DNA from: an uncultured Prevotellaceae bacterium
GTDB lineage: Bacteria; Bacteroidota; Bacteroidia; Bacteroidales; Muribaculaceae
Assembly: GCA_900556245.1 (NCBI GenBank)
Contig: USOC01000069.1
Coordinates: forward strand, 1-6,470
Direction: 5' to 3'
Length of the DNA stretch: 6,470 bases
Below the pieces are notes generated by a model. That model searched no databases and was not told where the DNA came from. It saw only the letters and a list, made by a program, of their open reading frames with translations. How positions within the stretch are numbered: position 1 is the stretch's first letter; each line of letters opens with the position of its first letter. Of the stretch, positions 1 through 5,914 are shown piece by piece. The translations under genes were made by a program, and so were the position numbers.

Positions 1-710
1 ACTACATGAGTTTCTTCGCCGACAAATTGCTTGGAACGCCCTATGTGGCTCACACATTGGAAGGCGAAACGGAAATGCTGACCATCAATGTTGACCAACT
101 CGACTGCACTACCTTTGTGGAGACATTGATTGCCCTGACCAAAGCATCGCTGACCAACACCCCCACATGGTATTCCTACGCCGCCCAACTGGAAAACATA
201 CGCTATCGCGCCGGCCAACTCAACGGCTATCCATCACGACTGCACTATATCAGCGCCTGGATTGTCGACAACACGGCCCGTGGCAATTTCAGAGAAATCA
301 CATCCGGTATGCCCCATTCGGAAACCATTGTCAAGACTCTGAATTTCATGAGTGTGAACCGCGACAAATATCCGGCTCTTGCCGACAGTGCAAACTTTGC
401 CGGCATACGCAATCTTGAATCCTGCTACAATATGCACAAGTTCCCATACATCAACAAGAAGAATCTAAACAAAAAAGATTTGATTGGCGAACTTCAAAAC
501 GGCGACATTATTTGCCTGACAACAAAAATCGACGGACTTGACGTTGTGCATCTCGGCATCGTTCGTTTTGTTGACGGGAAGCCACACCTGCTACATGCTT
601 CATCGAGTAAAAAGGAAGTGATAATCGATGATGACAATCTCTTTGAAATGATGAGACGCCAGCGTAATAACACCGGCATACGCATAGTCCGAGTCAGTGA
701 AAGTTACTAA
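1..710 (+). CDS. DUF1460 NlpC/P60-fold N-acetylmuramoyl-L-alanine amidase-like protein, 5'-partial
   Basis: DUF1460 proteins are papain-like (NlpC/P60 fold) enzymes; characterised members cleave the amide bond between N-acetylmuramic acid and L-alanine in peptidoglycan fragments, usually in the periplasm. Counting from the ATG at 6, the sequence shows LGTPYVAHTLEG (9-20), LDCTTFVE (32-39) with the presumed nucleophile Cys34, the family segment RLHYISAW (78-85), the presumed catalytic His182 in VVHLGIV, and LLHASS (195-200). The C-terminus is complete, with a TAA stop at 708-710. The ATG at 6 is probably not the true start. The frame is open to the window edge, the LGTPYVA motif normally follows a signal peptide and some tens of residues, and no signal peptide is seen here. 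The gene therefore most likely begins left of the window. The fbp gene follows 168 bp downstream on the same strand but appears to have its own promoter, so I do not infer an operon. The family call is strong; substrate specificity is inferred from the family. Confidence 0.88.
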   Translation, partial: YMSFFADKLLGTPYVAHTLEGETEMLTINVDQLDCTTFVETLIALTKASLTNTPTWYSYAAQLENIRYRAGQLNGYPSRLHYISAWIVDNTARGNFREITSGMPHSETIVKTLNFMSVNRDKYPALADSANFAGIRNLESCYNMHKFPYINKKNLNKKDLIGELQNGDIICLTTKIDGLDVVHLGIVRFVDGKPHLLHASSSKKEVIIDDDNLFEMMRRQRNNTGIRIVRVSESY

Positions 711-816
711 TTCACATCCTTCTGCTCTCGAATGCCTGTGTCTTCCATAATACAGGATGCAACCCTTCATCTACCGCCACACTCTTTCGCAAACAAGCTT
801 TTTATGCAATAAATAC

Positions 817-829
817 TTTCGCAGCGAAA
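817..829. promoter_or_regulatory. Palindrome TTTCGCAGCGAAA, possible operator upstream of fbp
   Basis: TTTCGC and GCGAAA are perfect 6-bp inverted arms around a single A. The site lies 18 bp upstream of the candidate -7 box, over the place where a Bacteroidetes -33 element would sit. That position suits a transcription-factor site better than a terminator, because no T-run follows. The left half, CTTTCGCA, is repeated 32 bp upstream at 784-791, about three helical turns away. A regulatory role is inference; no binding protein can be named. Confidence 0.3.
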
Positions 830-847
830 TCTGTCAATTATTTTTCG

Positions 848-855
848 TAATTTTG
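848..855 (+). promoter_or_regulatory. Candidate Bacteroidetes -7 promoter box (TAATTTTG) for fbp
   Basis: TAATTTTG matches the Bacteroides -7 consensus TAnnTTTG exactly. It lies 23 bp before the fbp ATG at 879, which would give a short, A-rich leader without a Shine-Dalgarno sequence, as is usual in this phylum. A good TTTG -33 element is not seen at the expected distance, so the promoter rests on the -7 box alone or needs help from an activator. Confidence 0.45.
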
Positions 856-878
856 CGCCAAACGACAAAGAAAAAAGA

Positions 879-1997
879 ATGGATACTGAAAACTCATTCC
901 CAACAGGAACAAATTTAGACCTACACTACTTGCGATTGCTCTCCCGGCAATTTCCGACAATAGCATGCGCAAGCACTGAAATAATCAATCTTGAGGCCAT
1001 CCTCAACCTACCAAAAGGGACAGAGCATTTTCTGACAGATATACATGGCGAATACGAAGCCTTCCAACATGTCTTGAAGAATGCTTCCGGATCAATCAAA
1101 CGAAAAGTAAACGAAATATTCGGCAACTCGTTTCGGGAAGCAGAAAAGAAGGAGTTGTGCACTCTCATCTACTATCCCCAGGAAAAACTCCGGCTCATCA
1201 AAGAAAAAGAAGAGGATATCAACGACTGGTATCAGACAACTCTCAACCAACTGGTTAAAGTATGCCAGAACGTTTCTTCGAAATATACTCGCTCCAAGGT
1301 GCGGAAATCATTGCCGACCGACTTCTCCTACATCATTCAGGAACTCCTCCACGAGACGGTGAACGAGCCGAACAAGCAAGGCTACATCAACCAGATTATC
1401 AACACTATCATCTCCACCGAACGTGCCGACGACTTCATCATTGCAATGTGCAATCTGATTCAGAGACTGACCATCGACTCCCTGCACATTGTCGGCGACA
1501 TATTCGACCGAGGCCCTGGTGCGCATATCATTATGGACACGCTCTGCAACTATCATAACTTTGACATCCAGTGGGGCAATCACGATATGCTATGGATGGG
1601 AGCAGCCGCAGGCAACGACAGCTGCATTGCCAATGTCATCCGCATCAGCATGCGCTACGGCACACTGACGACACTGGAGGAAGGCTATGGCATCAATCTC
1701 CTGCCTCTTGCCACTTTTGCCATGGACACCTATGCCGACGATCCATGCACAGTATTTGCATTGAAGAAGAAGTTTGCAGAAAAAGAATATCCGGAAAAGA
1801 CACTTCGTCTGATTGCCCAGATGCACAAGGCTATCGCAGTAATCCAGTTCAAACTGGAAGCGGCAACCATCAAACGCCGCCCTGAGTTTAAGATGGAAAA
1901 CCGACTCCTGCTTGAAAAGATAGACTATTCGGCAAAGAATACCCTCTTCTCGACAGTCATTTTCCGACTATCGACCCCTCCGATCCATACCGTCTGA
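879..1997 (+). CDS. fbp: N-terminal fragment of class III FBPase (372 codons)
   Basis: This fragment starts at ATG 879 in an A-rich context (GACAAAGAAAAAAGAATG) and reads family-like sequence to Tyr350; the last 22 codons, after KIDY, are out-of-frame sequence ending at TGA 1995-1997. It holds most of the metal site: Asp54 and His56 in LTDIHGEY (52-59), Asp207 and Asp210 in GDIFDRG (206-212), and Asn234-His235 in GNHD (233-236). LNLPKGTEHFLTDIHGEY and KVCQNVSSKYTRSKVRK are long stretches typical of Bacteroides FBPase. Without the C-terminal half the metal site would be incomplete, so activity as a lone product is unlikely. A standard gene caller would report it as a separate gene. Confidence 0.8.
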   Translation: MDTENSFPTGTNLDLHYLRLLSRQFPTIACASTEIINLEAILNLPKGTEHFLTDIHGEYEAFQHVLKNASGSIKRKVNEIFGNSFREAEKKELCTLIYYPQEKLRLIKEKEEDINDWYQTTLNQLVKVCQNVSSKYTRSKVRKSLPTDFSYIIQELLHETVNEPNKQGYINQIINTIISTERADDFIIAMCNLIQRLTIDSLHIVGDIFDRGPGAHIIMDTLCNYHNFDIQWGNHDMLWMGAAAGNDSCIANVIRISMRYGTLTTLEEGYGINLLPLATFAMDTYADDPCTVFALKKKFAEKEYPEKTLRLIAQMHKAIAVIQFKLEAATIKRRPEFKMENRLLLEKIDYSAKNTLFSTVIFRLSTPPIHTV

Positions 1998-2014
1998 CAG
2001 CCGAAGAAGAAGAA

Positions 2015-2842
2015 TTGGTCGAGAAACTCCACAATTCATTTGTCAACAGTGAAAAATTACGGAAGCACATCCGCTGCCTGTTTACCTATGGAAGCATGTA
2101 TCTGGTATGCAACAACAACCTCCTGTTCCATGCCTCCATTCCGCTCAACGACGACGGTTCTATGAAAGAAGTTGAAATCAGAGGAGAAAAATACAAAGGA
2201 CGCAACTTGCTCGACAAAGTCGACCAATTGGCCAGAGCCGCCTATTTCGACAAAGACGACGATGCAGCATTCGCTCTCGACTACACATGGTATCTCTGGT
2301 GCGGCCCCGGCTCTCCACTTTTCGACAAAGACAAGATGGCAACGTTCGAACGCTATTTCATCGCCGACAAAGATATGCACAAAGAAGAAAAAGGCGCATA
2401 CTACAAGCTCCGCGACCAAGAAGATATCTGCAACCGCATTTTGCTGGAATTCGGAATCGACAACCCTCATTCCCACATCATCAACGGCCATGTACCGGTC
2501 AAGACAATCAAAGGCGAACAACCGGTCAAGGCTAACGGAAAAATGCTTGTAATCGACGGCGGATTTTCGCGAGCCTACCAGCCGGAGACCGGCATAGCCG
2601 GCTACACGCTCGTGTTCCATTCACGCGCCCTGCAACTTGTTCAGCACGAACCGTTCGAGTCACGGCAGAAAGCCATCGAAGAAGGACTTGACATCAAGTC
2701 AAACTCATTTCTGGTGGAATTCAACAGCCAGCGGATGCTCGTGAAAGATACAGACAAAGGCAAAGAACTGATTAGGCAAATCAAAGAACTGAAACAGCTG
2801 CTTGCCGCCTACCGCTTAGGCTTCATCAAAGAGCGCGACTGA
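2015..2842 (+). CDS. fbp: C-terminal fragment of class III FBPase (from TTG 2015)
   Basis: The frame is open from 1916, and homology begins at GKEYPLLD (1931). No ATG occurs near the break, so TTG 2015 is only a nominal start and independent translation is doubtful. Numbered from that codon, the fragment includes LLFHASIPL with His40, DKMATFERYFI (106-116), the INGHVPVKTIKGEQP block with His159 (a late metal ligand of the phosphoesterase fold), VIDGGFS and QPETGIAGYTLVFHS. It ends at a normal family C-terminus, AAYRLGFIKERD. Sequence conservation is high right up to the stop, so the lesion is recent or artefactual: a long-dead gene would have gathered more damage. Confidence 0.75.
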   Translation: MVEKLHNSFVNSEKLRKHIRCLFTYGSMYLVCNNNLLFHASIPLNDDGSMKEVEIRGEKYKGRNLLDKVDQLARAAYFDKDDDAAFALDYTWYLWCGPGSPLFDKDKMATFERYFIADKDMHKEEKGAYYKLRDQEDICNRILLEFGIDNPHSHIINGHVPVKTIKGEQPVKANGKMLVIDGGFSRAYQPETGIAGYTLVFHSRALQLVQHEPFESRQKAIEEGLDIKSNSFLVEFNSQRMLVKDTDKGKELIRQIKELKQLLAAYRLGFIKERD

Positions 2843-2871
2843 CAAAATTTCGAATCACAACGATTTATCCG

Positions 2872-2913
2872 AAAAAGGAAAAATGCGACAAAAAGGTAGC
2901 ATTTTTCCTTTTT
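2872..2913 (+). terminator. Rho-independent terminator after fbp
   Basis: The left arm at 2872-2886 (AAAAAGGAAAAATGC) and the right arm at 2899-2913 (GCATTTTTCCTTTTT) are perfectly complementary over 15 bp around a 12-nt loop, and T-rich sequence continues to 2919. The site begins 30 bp after the fbp stop. The stem is A/T-rich at its base, with the T-tract forming part of the right arm. Confidence 0.85.
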
Positions 2914-2939
2914 TATTTTCTTTTGACACATAAAATAGC

Positions 2940-2947
2940 TATCTTGC
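2940..2947 (+). promoter_or_regulatory. Weak promoter candidate (TATCTTGC) for the secreted-protein gene
   Basis: TATCTTGC resembles the Bacteroides -7 box TAnnTTTG but is one T short. A T-rich stretch at 2916-2919 sits about 20 bp upstream, while the better TTTG at 2922-2925 is too close. A promoter is expected between the fbp terminator and the next start at 3059, and this is the best match I found. It would leave a leader of about 100 nt with no clear structure. Confidence 0.25.
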
Positions 2948-3058
2948 AGAAAATTTCAAGGACAAGCCTGAAGCTACTGTCTCATACCAACGCAAACCCA
3001 TCAAGAAATAAAAGGACAACAATTTGCTTTACAATCAAGAAAAATAAAAAAATCACAG

Positions 3059-5014
3059 ATGAAACAAAAATTTACTCTTGCAAGTGTATGCCTGACCGTT
3101 GCCTCGTTATCGGCCACAGTCAATGCCGAGACATTCGTCAACGAATCGTTTGACTACCCTACAGGAAGCCTTTACGGTAAAGGTGACTGGGTAAAATATG
3201 GACAAAAAAGCAGCTACCCCATCTCGGTAGAAGAAGGAAGCCTGACTTATGAAGACTACCAAACAGCCGACAAAGGCAATTCGGCAAACCTGAGCAATGA
3301 AGCCGGAGAAAGCCTGCAAATCATCTTCAAAGACAAAGAATCAGCCCCGGTTGAAGGAGCTGTATACTACTCCGCACTCATTAACATCAAAGACCTTGCC
3401 GCAAAGTCAAAAACTACGGCATTCATCAGCCTCACCGGTTCGGACTCTGCCGATCCGACTAAATTCGGAGACAGCGTGACCGGCAGCGAAGGGGGAGGAC
3501 TGTTTGCCCGCACAACAGACGACGGAGGATTCAACCTGGGGGTCAACCGCTGTGTCAGAAACGCCGGACTCTCAAAAGCGGATGTCAGCTGGAGCGCAGA
3601 AACCTACCAATTCGGCACGACCTATCTGATTGTTGTCAAGTACGAGCAGAAGGAAGGTGCAGACAACGACATCGTAACCCTATGGGTCAACCCACAAAAC
3701 GGATCCGACATTCCGACAGCATCTGCCGTTTCCGACGCTTCGTCTTCGACAGAAACCCTCTCTGATATCCGTGGCATCCAATTGCGACAAGGCTCGTTTG
3801 CCATGGCAAAGACACCGACTGTGAAAATCGACGAGGTACGTGTGGCATCGACATGGGAAGAGATTTTCACACCGGCATCGACCGGACAACCGGACAGCCC
3901 GGAAATCACATTGTCAACGATGTCAGTCGATTATGGCAAAGTATATCAGGGACTGACCTACAAAACGAAAATCAACATCAAGGCAGCCAACCTGACGGAA
4001 GACATTACAATCTCCGGACTGGCAAGCGGAGAAATCTCGACCGGAGAAATTCGCTCCATTCCGAAAGAACAAGCGCAATCGGAAACAGGCTACGACCTTG
4101 AGATTACACTACTTGCAGGCAACATTGCCAAAAACAGCGACAACATCACGCTGACTTCAGGTGCGGCGGCACGCAATGTCAACCTGTCTTGGCGTCCAAT
4201 CGAAACGGTTACCGTCAACAGTCTCAAAGAACTTTACGACGAGGAAAACATCAGCATGACCACCGTTTACCTCTATAAAGGAGAAGCAACCGTCACCTGC
4301 ATCGACAAGGCTTTCTTCACGTTCTATGCCCAAGATGCCACAGCAGGAGCGGAATTCCGTTCGGCTGCCGGATGCGGATACGATGAAGTCGACCTGTCGA
4401 AAGTGAACGAAGGCGACAACATCACCAATATTGTCGGCAGCGTCGTATTCTCTGACGACGGAGGCGTAGACCTTGTTCCGGCAGAAACAGACTCATGGGA
4501 AGTTGTTTCGAGCGGCAACACAGTCACACCGCAAGAACTCACGTTCGAACAAATCCGCAACAGCGATGCATGGGAAGTGATGTTCCGGCTTGTAACAGTG
4601 AAAGAAATCGTCTTCGACGAGAAATACCGCAACTATCCGGACCCGGATTTCTACGGAAAGTTCAACGTCCCGTACCATGTCACATCCGATGGGACAAAAA
4701 CCGGATGGCTTTGGTATTTCCACGATACGGACATTTCCGGCAGTTCTACCGCAGGCTATTTCGACAACACATGGAAAGTGACAGGCATCTGCTACTATAT
4801 GGCGCCCACCCCGGCTATCGCTCCGCGGACATTAAGCGACTTCGAAATGCAAAGAGAGGGAGCCGTAGAAGGCATCGAGACCGACGCGGCAACCGTTGTG
4901 GCTGTCTACGACCTCTATGGCCGGCAAGTCAAGAATCCTGAAGACGGCATTTATATCGAAAAGTTGTCGGATGGCTCAAGCAGAAAAGCAGTCTACAGAA
5001 ACGGCCGGAAATAA
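3059..5014 (+). CDS. Secreted multidomain protein: ConA-like, Ig-like and OB-fold-like regions with a C-terminal sorting-like tail
   Basis: I recognise a domain style here, not a named protein. Residues 1-23 form a signal peptide (MKQKF, a hydrophobic core, then VNA before ETF), with no lipoprotein Cys at the cleavage site. Residues 24-270 begin with ETFVNESFDYPTGSLYGKG and end with VKIDEVRVASTWEEI, typical of concanavalin-like jelly-roll domains in Bacteroidetes exported proteins. Residues 282-380 look like an Ig-like beta-sandwich (PEITLSTMSVDYGKVYQGLT). Residues 382-595, beginning TVTVNSLKELYDEENIS and including VNEGDNITNIVGSVVF, resemble the OB-fold-like modules found in such proteins. 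The tail, AVYDLYGRQV (615-624) followed by DGIYIEKLSDGSSRKAVY, resembles a type IX secretion C-terminal sorting domain or its degenerate Bacteroidales relatives. I see no catalytic motif. Surface carbohydrate or protein binding is inference. The start at 3059 is supported by the signal peptide and the A-rich sequence before it. The gene stands alone between a terminator upstream and a convergent terminator downstream. Confidence 0.75.
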   Translation: MKQKFTLASVCLTVASLSATVNAETFVNESFDYPTGSLYGKGDWVKYGQKSSYPISVEEGSLTYEDYQTADKGNSANLSNEAGESLQIIFKDKESAPVEGAVYYSALINIKDLAAKSKTTAFISLTGSDSADPTKFGDSVTGSEGGGLFARTTDDGGFNLGVNRCVRNAGLSKADVSWSAETYQFGTTYLIVVKYEQKEGADNDIVTLWVNPQNGSDIPTASAVSDASSSTETLSDIRGIQLRQGSFAMAKTPTVKIDEVRVASTWEEIFTPASTGQPDSPEITLSTMSVDYGKVYQGLTYKTKINIKAANLTEDITISGLASGEISTGEIRSIPKEQAQSETGYDLEITLLAGNIAKNSDNITLTSGAAARNVNLSWRPIETVTVNSLKELYDEENISMTTVYLYKGEATVTCIDKAFFTFYAQDATAGAEFRSAAGCGYDEVDLSKVNEGDNITNIVGSVVFSDDGGVDLVPAETDSWEVVSSGNTVTPQELTFEQIRNSDAWEVMFRLVTVKEIVFDEKYRNYPDPDFYGKFNVPYHVTSDGTKTGWLWYFHDTDISGSSTAGYFDNTWKVTGICYYMAPTPAIAPRTLSDFEMQREGAVEGIETDAATVVAVYDLYGRQVKNPEDGIYIEKLSDGSSRKAVYRNGRK

Positions 5015-5075
5015 GAGGTTGATACAGCGGCCATTCATACAACGCTTGTAAAAGTCCGGTTGTAATTTCGAATAA

Positions 5076-5121
5076 AAAAGTGCGCACCTACAGTTAGAGT
5101 CAACTATCGGGGCGCACTTTT
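5076..5121. terminator. Bidirectional terminator hairpin between convergent genes
   Basis: AAAAGTGCGC (5076-5085) and GCGCACTTTT (5112-5121) form a perfect 10-bp stem. The interior can continue pairing with single mismatches: CC/GG at 5087-5088 with 5109-5110, then AGTT/AACT at 5092-5095 with 5102-5105 around a 6-nt loop. The plus strand exits into TTTTCATTT and the minus strand into TTTTTTATT, so it should stop transcription from both the secreted-protein gene and the minus-strand gene at 5140. Confidence 0.8.
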
Positions 5122-5139
5122 CATTTATAGCGACAACTG

Positions 5140-5883
5140 TCATTTACCCAACAGTTCCCGCTCAAATTTTTTCAGTTCAATCAAACTTTCAATTTCCGGA
5201 CCGTAAACCTTGACAAGCAAATCCTCAAATTCCTTTTTCGCGCGGAAAAGTTTGACAGTCAAAGGACATGAACCGATTTCTGCCGTCAACGAATCTACCT
5301 CAGCTCTTTTTAAGAACAATCCCAGATATTCACCTTCCAGACTCCAAAGATAAACAGGCACATCTTTATCATTGATTACCATATGATTTATCAAGATGTT
5401 TTCAAGTTCGTCTTCTCCAGTTTCCGCTTCCTTGATATCCGGCTTTCCATATCGATGAGTAACGACTTGCAACAAGCTTTCGAAACCTTCACGGTCAGTC
5501 TCCGTTTCGCAATCCATTGCCAACAGTGTCCCCTCAGGGTCTGCTGTCAAATTTAATTTTCCAAAATCGAAGCCACAAAAACGTGCCTCTTTAGAGAAAG
5601 TACTGTCTGCTCTTACATAAAAGTCAAGGGCTGGATGTTTTTCGGTTCTGGAAACATACTGATACTTGGAGAACTTCACATAACGGTAGTTCACTTTCTC
5701 ACTGTCGCCATACCGACCAGGATTACTGATGTCAAAATAAACCGAACAGAATCGCTCAACATCCATCTTATAATCAGGATGGTCCATATCAAAAATCTGC
5801 ATACCGGTCTGTCCTGACAATCTCATGGCAGACATACTGAAAATAAAGGCCAATCCAAGAATGACAAATGTGCTGTATTTCAT
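5140..5883 (-). CDS. Exported hypothetical protein, 247 residues, downstream of the menG-like gene
   Basis: I do not recognise this family. The protein has an N-terminal signal peptide: MKYSTF, a hydrophobic stretch to about residue 19, and likely cleavage between residues 19 and 26 (MSAMRLSGQ). There is no lipobox Cys, so it is probably periplasmic or outer-surface. The mature part is soluble, mixed alpha/beta and charged, with Cys at 46, 103, 125 and 206 that could form disulfides. Notable stretches are PALDFYVRADSTF (84-96), RFCGFDFGKLNLT (101-113), VTHRYGKPDI (141-150) and VYLWSLEGEYLGLFLKRA (177-194); the C-terminus (about 214-247) is charged and probably helical. The start at 5883 follows the methyltransferase stop by 28 bp on the same strand with no promoter in the gap, so co-transcription is likely. 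That link gives no functional clue, because one partner is a cytoplasmic enzyme and this one is exported. It ends just before the convergent terminator at 5076-5121. Confidence 0.75.
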   Translation of the reverse strand: MKYSTFVILGLAFIFSMSAMRLSGQTGMQIFDMDHPDYKMDVERFCSVYFDISNPGRYGDSEKVNYRYVKFSKYQYVSRTEKHPALDFYVRADSTFSKEARFCGFDFGKLNLTADPEGTLLAMDCETETDREGFESLLQVVTHRYGKPDIKEAETGEDELENILINHMVINDKDVPVYLWSLEGEYLGLFLKRAEVDSLTAEIGSCPLTVKLFRAKKEFEDLLVKVYGPEIESLIELKKFERELLGK

Positions 5884-5914
5884 ACGAACGTATTAATCAA
5901 ATGAGACCGTCTCA
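5882..5914. repeat. Two short palindromes across the methyltransferase/hypothetical junction
   Basis: ATACGAACGTAT (5882-5893; 5-bp arms, 2-bp centre) covers most of the start codon of the downstream gene. TGAGACCGTCTCA (5902-5914; 6-bp arms, 1-bp centre) covers the stop codon of the methyltransferase. Their centres lie about 20 bp apart, roughly two helical turns. They could be a protein-binding pair or weak mRNA hairpins affecting translational coupling, or chance. Confidence 0.25.

Larger units (their letters stand above)
711..878. other. Intergenic region between the amidase gene and fbp
   Basis: This 168-bp gap has no plausible coding sequence. It contains a weak hairpin at 735-756 (7-bp stem CCTGTGT/ATACAGG without a T-run), two copies of CTTTCGCA at 784-791 and 816-823, a palindrome at 817-829, and a -7-type promoter box at 848-855. 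No convincing intrinsic terminator for the amidase gene is visible. Confidence 0.6.
879..2842 (+). pseudogene. fbp: Class III fructose-1,6-bisphosphatase gene, interrupted by a frameshift
   Basis: Class III (Firmicutes/Bacteroidetes-type) FBPase, EC 3.1.3.11, hydrolyses fructose 1,6-bisphosphate to fructose 6-phosphate in gluconeogenesis. It is cytoplasmic and has a calcineurin-like metallophosphoesterase fold. Together the two reading frames cover the whole protein. The first frame (879-1997) carries DIH, GDIFDRG and GNHD; the second, open from 1916 and ending at 2842, carries the GHVP and DGGFS region. Family-like sequence ends in the first frame at KIDY (codon ending 1928) and resumes in the other frame at GKEYPLLD (from 1931), then continues as HFPTIDPSDPYRLTAEEE. 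Bacteroides homologues as I remember them have about eight residues between these two blocks. Here only 2 nt remain, so the simplest lesion is a loss of about 22 nt; a single-base change with a natural short loop is possible but less likely. Restoring 22 nt gives about 661 residues, close to family length. It could be a true pseudogene or an assembly artefact. Confidence 0.85.

Noticed and set aside
735..756. Possible terminator for the DUF1460 gene (CCTGTGT/ATACAGG)
   Set aside because: The stem is only 7 bp with a G-T pair, has an 8-nt loop and no T-run after it, so it does not qualify as an intrinsic terminator.
1916..1994. Programmed -1 ribosomal frameshift joining the two fbp frames
   Set aside because: No X-XXY-YYZ slippery heptamer is present in the frame overlap, the homology breakpoint is tightly placed at 1928-1931, and a shift there would still leave about seven conserved-position residues missing. 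FBPases of this class are not known to use frameshifting.
2057..2620. Minus-strand open frame of 187 codons antisense to fbp
   Set aside because: It mirrors the conserved FBPase coding sequence, its translation is rich in low-complexity Val/Phe runs, and it has no recognisable motif or start context.
2923..2928. TTGACA, a perfect sigma70-type -35 hexamer
   Set aside because: No -10 hexamer lies at 16-18 bp, and Bacteroidales housekeeping promoters use TTTG/TAnnTTTG instead, so this is probably chance.
2923..3153. Small plus-strand open frame of 76 codons starting before the secreted-protein gene
   Set aside because: It runs through the leader and into the signal-peptide region in another frame, is rich in Lys, Thr and Asn from A-rich leader DNA, and shows no family features.
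4495..4941. Plus-strand open frame of 148 codons inside the secreted-protein gene
   Set aside because: It lies entirely within the signal-peptide-bearing gene in another frame, and its Arg/His-rich translation is typical of a shadow frame.
5903..5913. Overlapping GAGACC and CGTCTC (type IIS recognition sequences) suggesting a cloning junction
   Set aside because: They arise together from the short palindrome at the methyltransferase stop, and no vector or adaptor sequence is nearby.
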